A model generated the notes under the pieces. That model was not told the origin of the DNA. It did not search any database and saw nothing but the letters and a program-made list of their open reading frames with translations. Shown here piece by piece: positions 6,405 through 11,410 of a stretch of DNA of 11,410 bases. The stretch's first letter is position 1, and every line of letters begins with the position of its first letter. The translations under genes were made by a program, and so were the position numbers. Origin of the DNA: Planctomycetaceae bacterium UBA4732 (GTDB lineage Bacteria; Planctomycetota; Planctomycetia; Gemmatales; Gemmataceae); the NCBI GenBank assembly GCA_002404095.1, contig DHJA01000112.1:67052-78461 (forward strand), given 5' to 3'.

Positions 6405-9400
6405 TCACGGCCGTGGCGTCCGCAGCGGCGCGACGGGCGGTAAATCCTTGACGGCCGACAGGGCGCTCACGCGTACCGTGCCGCGATTCTCGAACGGCTC
6501 CGGCACATTCAGGCGCAACAGCGGCGACGGGATCGGTCGCAACGCCAGCGGCCGCGCCAGGATCGCGGCTTGACACGCCTTGTCCAGCAGATCGTCGAAC
6601 ACGGTCGGCTCGGCCGGCTGTTGTTCGCCTAGCGGATCGAGCGGCGCCGGCGGCTGCGGCCCCAACGTCAACAGCTTTGCCGCCTCCGCCCCAGTGTGCG
6701 GCGCGTTACTCATCCCTTCAGGCGATCCGAGTTTGGCCCGCGCGTAGTCCGCTTCCAGCAGCGCGAATGCGTTCATATCGGGAAAGTCCGGGTCATAAGA
6801 CGCCAGTAATGTCTCGACGGCTTCGGCGTATTGCCCCATCTCGACCTCACAGACGCCGATCTGGATTCGCGCTCGCACGGCCACGTCCGGCGGCGCCAGC
6901 GAGTATGCCCGCAGATAGGCCGTCACGGCTTCCGGGTATTTCTTCTGCTTTTGCAGGTTCAAGGCTTCGCCGTAATGGGTTTGTCGCCTCCAACCGCTGT
7001 CCGCGAACGTGGCCAATAGCTGCTCGTAGGCTTGCGTCGATGGCGCATCCTGTCCCAGCGCGGCGTAAGCCTGGCCGAGCAACAATAGCGCCTTGTCGGT
7101 GACGGAATCAAGCTTTTTAAGCGCGTCCTCGTCGCGGAACGGCGTCAGGCGTGCGACGACCTTTTCCCATTCGCCTCGGCCCGCGATCCAGGCGGCGGCG
7201 CGATAGCGGGCCACGGGCGCCAACGGCGTGTCACTAAGACCGCCGACCCGGTCAAGTTGGCGCAGACCGCCGACGGAGTCGCCGGCCGTGAAAAGGCAGT
7301 CGGCCAGGCGCAGGCCGATGCGTGCGGACAGGTCGGGCGCTGGTTCCAGGTCGAGCGCCTGCTTGAGCAATGTCACGGCCGCGGCCGGCGGCTCGCCGCG
7401 CTGTAAGCGGGACTCGGCCAACTCCAACCGCGCCTGAGCGGCCAACGGCAACAACTCAGGTTGAGCGGCGATCAGACCGTCGTAGGCCGCGACGGCTCTC
7501 TTTTCGGCCGGCTGTAAGGGCACGTCGGACAACGGCACTTCGTTCGGATCGCCCTTCTTCCTTTCTTCCTGAATGCGGGCGCGCGCGGTCTTTTTCTCCT
7601 CGTCCGCGACCGCGCGCCAGGCCCAAGCGGCTTCATAAAAAAGACGACTTTGTAGGAGAGGCGAAGGCGCTTTATCGCCTTTTTGTCCGGCGGCGTTTAC
7701 TAAATAGGCGGCTCCGGCGCGCACCCCGTCCCAGCCGTCCGCGCGGCCTTTGCGAGCTGCCGCCGCGTCGGCTTCCGTCGGCGGCGCCTGCGCGGCCTGG
7801 TCGGCCGCGACGATCTTGAGTACACCCTCCGCCAGCAATCCATTGCCCCATACCAGCGGGACGCCGACCGCTTCGGGTCGCGCCGGCTTTTCCTCCATCA
7901 CTTCTTTCAAAAGCGCCCGCGCCTCCACAAATCGGCCGGCGTCCTGGAGGGCGAGGGCGTACTGATAGCGCAGCAGCGGCGCCCACTCCGCGCGGGCCGG
8001 ATCGGCGCGCAGAACCTTGTCATATTTCCGCCGGCAGCGCGCCAGCAGCTTGGCCGCTTCGGGCGCCTTGCCTTCCTGCCCGCGCATGTAACCGCCCAAG
8101 TGCAGCACGGCCAACGGCGCCAACGGATTATTCTCCAGCGTTCCCGCCGAAAACGGCCGCAGGCGGCGCACGGCCTCATCTACGTCGCCGCCGCGCCGAA
8201 TCCAGCGGGCGCGCTCCAGGGCCGCGTGAGGTTGCAACTCGTCCTGCGGATACTCCAACAACACACGCTCGAATGTCGCCCGCGAGGCAGCGTTGAGGGC
8301 GTTGCGCTCTTCGTCCTTGCCGGCCAACACAGCCAACCGTTGCTGGCACAACCCCAGCCGCATAAGGGCGTCGGTAGCCCGGCCAGAGTAAGGCTGCTGC
8401 GTCACTACGTCAGTCAATAGGGCCGCCGCCTGGGTGAGTTGCTCCTGCGCTTTACCTGCTGCCAGGGCGTCGTCGGTCTGCGTCGGCGTCGTGCGGATGA
8501 GGCAATCGGCCAACAGGTATCCCGTCCCTATCAAGTCGTCTTTACGATCCGTCGTCGGTATTTCCTCTAACAGCGACCGCGTTTTGTCATAATCACCCTG
8601 GCGGTAAAATAACCAGGCGAGGCTGAATCGCGCGTTTTGCGCATGTTCAAACTCCGGGTACTTGTCGAGGACATGCTGGAAGCGTCGAACGGCCTCCGTG
8701 GGCGTTTCCTTAACGACCAGAAGACTAGCGTTTTCGCCGCGACGGAGGTGGATTTCCGCAGCCAGTACGCTGCGCGGATAAGTCTGCTCGAACAGCGCGG
8801 CCAGCTTCTCCGACGCGGCCGAATCGCCCGCCAATGCCCGCGCGGTCACTTCGCGCTGCAACGTCTCCTCATCCCGCTCCGGTGTCACATGGTCCCCGCG
8901 CATCCAGGCGAACAGGTCTGCCGCTTCCGTAAACTGGCCCAGCCGTTCGTGGACCTCGGCGCCTTCGCGCATCGCTTCTGCGCGGCGCGCCAAGGCGAAC
9001 TTGGCGTCATCGCCGCCGTCCGCCTTGAACTTCTCTTCGGCACGGCCGAACAACTTCAGAGCGTTTCGCAAACTTTCCCTGTGGGCGTCAACGTCCTCGG
9101 GATCGGCGCCGCCGGCCGTGGCGCGGGCCAGCCACAACAGCGCCTGCGCGCCCTGCAACCTATTAGCATCTCTTAAAGGCGTGAGTGTTTCGGCAGCCTG
9201 TGTGAACTGGCGCAACTGCACCTCGCAGCATCCTTGATAGAGCCGGGCGCCCGTGGCCAGCGCGGGAGGGGCGGCGTCGGTCAACTTAGCGAACAGGTCG
9301 TGCGCCTTGTCGAACTGGCCGTTCTCGTAGTGCAAGACGGCGGCAGCGAAACGAGCCTGGTTTACTACGTCCGGCGTCGGCCCTTTGGCCGCCGCCTTTT

Positions 9401-9938
9401 TACGCTCCGCATAATCCGAATCTATGCCTTCATACTGTGCCAATGCTTCGGCGCGCTCGCCGGCGCGCTCGTGGATGCGCGCCAGCAGACGGCGAGCCGC
9501 GGCGCCGAAGTCCGGGTCGTCCAACGACGCCAGCCGGTCCAGCGAACGGCCGGCGGCCATGTCGTCCCCCAACTGTGAACAGGCCGCGCCATGATAAAAC
9601 AGCGCGAGGCTGTGGTAGGAGCTGTCCGCCAGTCGCGGGTCTTTGAGCAGCGGTTCCAGAACGGCCCGCGCTTCCTTGGGCTGATGCGCGCGCAACAGCA
9701 TCTCCGCCTCGGCGCAGCGAGCGCAAAACATCCATTCAAGATCGATTTTGTTGTTTTCATGGCGAGCGGCGAACACCGAGGCCGCGGCGTCAAACTCACG
9801 GGCAGCGTCGCCGAAGGTCGCGTGGAGGCGCAAGGTTTCGGCTTGCTCGAAGTGCGCGGCTGCGCCATCGGGCCGCCCTTCGGCGGCAATGACGGCGGCG
9901 CCTAGCACTAACGGGAAGAAATAAGAGGCATAGCGCAT
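6405..9938 (-). CDS. Large secreted tetratricopeptide-repeat protein
   Basis: From ATG 9938 the product is 1177 residues. MRYASYFFPLVLGAAVIAAEG at the N-terminus reads as a signal peptide, so it probably works in the periplasm. Most of the length is helical repeats with TPR-like consensus. Examples are the stretch with HYENGQFDKAHDLFAKL (about 203-219), WLFYRQGDYDKTRSLLEE (about 439-456), ALALQDAGRFVEARALLKE (about 656-680), QAYAALGQDAPSTQAYEQLL (about 950-972) and YPEAVTAYLRAYSLAPP (about 996-1015). The last 85 or so residues form a Pro-rich tail (PQPPAPLDPLGEQQPAEP). No catalytic domain is visible, so it is likely a scaffold or assembly protein; long TPR proteins of this type are common and mostly uncharacterised in planctomycetes. 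A TTG at 9965 could add nine residues but would spoil the signal peptide. The frame is intact throughout. Confidence 0.88.
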   Translation of the reverse strand: MRYASYFFPLVLGAAVIAAEGRPDGAAAHFEQAETLRLHATFGDAAREFDAAASVFAARHENNKIDLEWMFCARCAEAEMLLRAHQPKEARAVLEPLLKDPRLADSSYHSLALFYHGAACSQLGDDMAAGRSLDRLASLDDPDFGAAARRLLARIHERAGERAEALAQYEGIDSDYAERKKAAAKGPTPDVVNQARFAAAVLHYENGQFDKAHDLFAKLTDAAPPALATGARLYQGCCEVQLRQFTQAAETLTPLRDANRLQGAQALLWLARATAGGADPEDVDAHRESLRNALKLFGRAEEKFKADGGDDAKFALARRAEAMREGAEVHERLGQFTEAADLFAWMRGDHVTPERDEETLQREVTARALAGDSAASEKLAALFEQTYPRSVLAAEIHLRRGENASLLVVKETPTEAVRRFQHVLDKYPEFEHAQNARFSLAWLFYRQGDYDKTRSLLEEIPTTDRKDDLIGTGYLLADCLIRTTPTQTDDALAAGKAQEQLTQAAALLTDVVTQQPYSGRATDALMRLGLCQQRLAVLAGKDEERNALNAASRATFERVLLEYPQDELQPHAALERARWIRRGGDVDEAVRRLRPFSAGTLENNPLAPLAVLHLGGYMRGQEGKAPEAAKLLARCRRKYDKVLRADPARAEWAPLLRYQYALALQDAGRFVEARALLKEVMEEKPARPEAVGVPLVWGNGLLAEGVLKIVAADQAAQAPPTEADAAAARKGRADGWDGVRAGAAYLVNAAGQKGDKAPSPLLQSRLFYEAAWAWRAVADEEKKTARARIQEERKKGDPNEVPLSDVPLQPAEKRAVAAYDGLIAAQPELLPLAAQARLELAESRLQRGEPPAAAVTLLKQALDLEPAPDLSARIGLRLADCLFTAGDSVGGLRQLDRVGGLSDTPLAPVARYRAAAWIAGRGEWEKVVARLTPFRDEDALKKLDSVTDKALLLLGQAYAALGQDAPSTQAYEQLLATFADSGWRRQTHYGEALNLQKQKKYPEAVTAYLRAYSLAPPDVAVRARIQIGVCEVEMGQYAEAVETLLASYDPDFPDMNAFALLEADYARAKLGSPEGMSNAPHTGAEAAKLLTLGPQPPAPLDPLGEQQPAEPTVFDDLLDKACQAAILARPLALRPIPSPLLRLNVPEPFENRGTVRVSALSAVKDLPPVAPLRTPRP

Positions 9939-9948
9939 GGCGTCTACC

Positions 9949-9963
9949 GTTAGAAGTTCTAAC
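9949..9963. promoter_or_regulatory. Candidate operator palindrome before the TPR gene
   Basis: GTTAGAAGTTCTAAC is a perfect palindrome with 7-base arms around one central base, ending 10 bases before the TPR start codon. It is AT-rich in a GC-rich region. Binding there would overlap the ribosome-binding or 5' untranslated region and suggests repression, but no regulator is identified. The TPR gene has only a weak GGTAG Shine-Dalgarno between this site and the ATG. Confidence 0.3.
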
Positions 9964-9972
9964 AAAAGCGAG

Positions 9973-9993
9973 CGGCGGGGTTTACCCCCGCCG
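9973..9993 (-). terminator. GC-rich hairpin after the oxidoreductase gene
   Basis: CGGCGGGG (9973-9980) pairs with CCCCGCCG (9986-9993) across a 5-base TTTAC loop. It lies 18 bases after the stop of the Gfo/Idh/MocA gene and is followed on the minus strand, after CTCGC, by TTTTGTT, a weak T-run. It could be a weak intrinsic terminator or a single unit of a palindromic repeat. Its G-run/TTAC/C-run core resembles the hairpin core of the 5332-5429 element. Confidence 0.45.
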
Positions 9994-10011
9994 GGACGAG
10001 CCTGGCGGCCT

Positions 10012-11355
10012 TCACGTCGGCAAATGATACGGCGCCCGGTAATCGTAGCGAAGCAGTTTGTTCGCCGCCGCGTTGTTGGTGAACTTCTCCGTCTTACCGT
10101 CCCATTCGAGATAGGATTTGGTCTTCAAAGCGATGTTGCCGATGAGGGCGGCCGTGGTTTCGCGGTGGCCGATTTCCACGTCGGCGTTGCACGCCTTACG
10201 CGAAACGATGCAGTCCAAAAAGTTACGGGCGTGGTCGGCCGTATCGACCTTGCCCTTTTCCTTGCGAGCCTCGATCACCGGCTTGGCGCCCGCGCGGTAA
10301 TCGCGCTCCAGGGCGCGCTCGGTCGGTCTGCGCGCCGGGAAATCCTTATCCGTGAGGGCGTCGGGCACCACCTCCCAGCCGTTGCCTTCGATGTAGACTG
10401 TGCCTTTCGTGCCGCGAAACTCGACCGCGTCGCCGCGAAGACCGGCCGGGGCGGCGGTGCAGTTGTACTGCGAGAACGTCGCCAGCGTGTTGCCCGGATA
10501 CTGCCACAAAACTTCCAGCGTGTCCGGAACCTCGCGGTTGTCGTCGAGGGCGTACTTACCGCCGATGGCCGTCACCGCCAGCGGCGCGTCCTGGCCTAGC
10601 GCCCATTGGATCAGGTCGAGGTAATGGACGCCGAAATTGGTCAGTTGCCCACCGGAATAGTCGTAGAACCAGCGGAAGCGATAGAAGCCGCGATTGCGGT
10701 TGTAGGGAACTTTGGGCGCCGGCCCGCACCATTGGTCCCAACTCCAATCCTTCGGCTCCTCCTCGTTAGGCGGGTTGCCGATGCCCTTGGGAAACTCGTT
10801 CTGGATGTGAAAAGCGCGGGCGACGGTGACGTGGCCGATGCCGCCTTTGCGCACAAACTCGCAGGCGTCGCGGCAAAACGCGGACGACCGCCGCATCAGG
10901 CCGACCTGCGTAACGCGCTCGGCCTTGCGAGCCGCTTCGACCATGAGCCGGCCCTCTTCAACCCACAGCGACAACGGCTTTTCGACGTAAACGTCTTTAC
11001 CTGCCTGACAGGCGTGGATGGTCTGGAGCGCGTGCCAGTGGTCGGGGGTGCAGATCACGACGGCGTCCACGTCCTTCATGGCGAGAACGTCGTGATAGTT
11101 TTTGGTCAATTTGGGCGAGCCGCCGGCTTTCTTGGCGGCGAAGTCGAGATACGGCTGATAGAGATCGCACAAGGCGACGATCTCGGCGTCCTTATGGGGA
11201 ATGAAGGCGTCTAGCACCTGATCCCCGCGGTTGCCGACGCCAATGAAGCCGAGACGAATGCGACTGTTGGCGCCGAGGACGCGGCGGGCGGACAGGGCCG
11301 TGAGGACGCCGGCCGCGCCGGCTTGGGTGAATTGTCGTCGATTCGGATGGGTCAT
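10012..11355 (-). CDS. Tat-exported Gfo/Idh/MocA-family oxidoreductase
   Basis: The product is 447 residues. The N-terminus [16 protein letters not shown] carries a twin-arginine motif (Arg6-Arg7) and a short hydrophobic stretch, so it is probably exported folded by the Tat system. The NAD(P)-binding Rossmann domain has GFIGVGNRG (36-44, GxGxxG) and ALCDLY, then [11 protein letters not shown] (99-109) and the hallmark EKP (125-127). The C-terminal alpha/beta domain carries [16 protein letters not shown], with His244 and Asp247 in the usual active-site position. The family oxidises or reduces sugars, polyols or their derivatives. The substrate cannot be told from sequence, and planctomycetes usually have many paralogues, probably linked to polysaccharide use. 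Start ATG 11355 has GGGA about 8 bases upstream. The 55 bases upstream to the window edge show no clear promoter. Confidence 0.93.
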   Translation of the reverse strand: MTHPNRRQFTQAGAAGVLTALSARRVLGANSRIRLGFIGVGNRGDQVLDAFIPHKDAEIVALCDLYQPYLDFAAKKAGGSPKLTKNYHDVLAMKDVDAVVICTPDHWHALQTIHACQAGKDVYVEKPLSLWVEEGRLMVEAARKAERVTQVGLMRRSSAFCRDACEFVRKGGIGHVTVARAFHIQNEFPKGIGNPPNEEEPKDWSWDQWCGPAPKVPYNRNRGFYRFRWFYDYSGGQLTNFGVHYLDLIQWALGQDAPLAVTAIGGKYALDDNREVPDTLEVLWQYPGNTLATFSQYNCTAAPAGLRGDAVEFRGTKGTVYIEGNGWEVVPDALTDKDFPARRPTERALERDYRAGAKPVIEARKEKGKVDTADHARNFLDCIVSRKACNADVEIGHRETTAALIGNIALKTKSYLEWDGKTEKFTNNAAANKLLRYDYRAPYHLPT

Positions 11356-11410
11356 GGTGGTATCCCGTTTCGTGTTGGAATGGTTATCCCTCGTTTAGCC
11401 GCGACCCGAA

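Noticed and set aside
8637..9176. Plus-strand open frame inside the TPR gene
   Set aside because: The opposite strand carries continuous TPR repeats in one intact frame; this is a shadow.
10606..11214. Long plus-strand open frame opposite the Gfo/Idh/MocA gene
   Set aside because: It is antisense to a gene with clear family motifs, and its translation shows no family signature. High-GC genes commonly leave such open frames.

Overview
The window looks like a piece of a GC-rich chromosome from a planctomycete (Planctomycetota, possibly Pirellulales or Gemmatales; the order is a guess). The evidence is the combination of a membrane-fused spermidine-synthase-like protein, a Tat-exported Gfo/Idh/MocA oxidoreductase, a very large TPR protein, a PyrF with a DAKRNDI active-site motif, and many GC-rich palindromic repeats between genes. 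I see no rRNA, tRNA, CRISPR array, integrase or transposase gene.

Layout. At the left edge a plus-strand gene, cut off at its 5' end, encodes a polytopic membrane protein fused to a spermidine-synthase-like methyltransferase fold (1-1637). Everything else lies on the minus strand. In the order transcribed, from right to left, the genes are: a Tat-secreted Gfo/Idh/MocA oxidoreductase (11355-10012), a 1177-residue secreted TPR protein (9938-6405), a membrane-anchored DUF1223 thioredoxin-like protein (6235-5432), a MoxR-family AAA+ ATPase (5244-4255), a membrane-anchored DUF6174-like protein (4156-3608), pyrF (3603-2701), a possible 24-codon ORF remnant (about 2672-2598), and an Mrr-type restriction endonuclease (2586-1669). 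The Mrr gene converges on the left-edge gene with 31 bases between them.

The DUF6174-like gene and pyrF are 4 bases apart and look translationally coupled. Mrr is a lone modification-dependent (type IV-like) nuclease with no methyltransferase beside it. Its base composition is visibly less GC-rich than pyrF next door, which fits an acquired defence gene. The remaining genes do not form a recognisable pathway: pyrF is pyrimidine biosynthesis, the MoxR ATPase lacks its usual DUF58/VWA partners, and the others are envelope proteins of unknown substrate.

The most striking non-coding structure is a series of GC-rich palindromes. One follows each of the four genes at the right, shortly after its stop codon: 4158-4253 (REPIN-like doublet, perfect 26-bp arms), 5332-5429 (doublet, perfect 37-bp arms), 6338-6395 (26-bp stem plus a T-run, terminator-like) and 9973-9993 (8-bp hairpin). 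The first of these makes up essentially the whole moxR/DUF6174 intergenic region. Two small AT-rich palindromes upstream of genes (6303-6322 and 9949-9963) may be operators. I do not see a convincing new multi-gene system. The palindrome families and the Mrr/small-ORF junction are the parts most worth checking.
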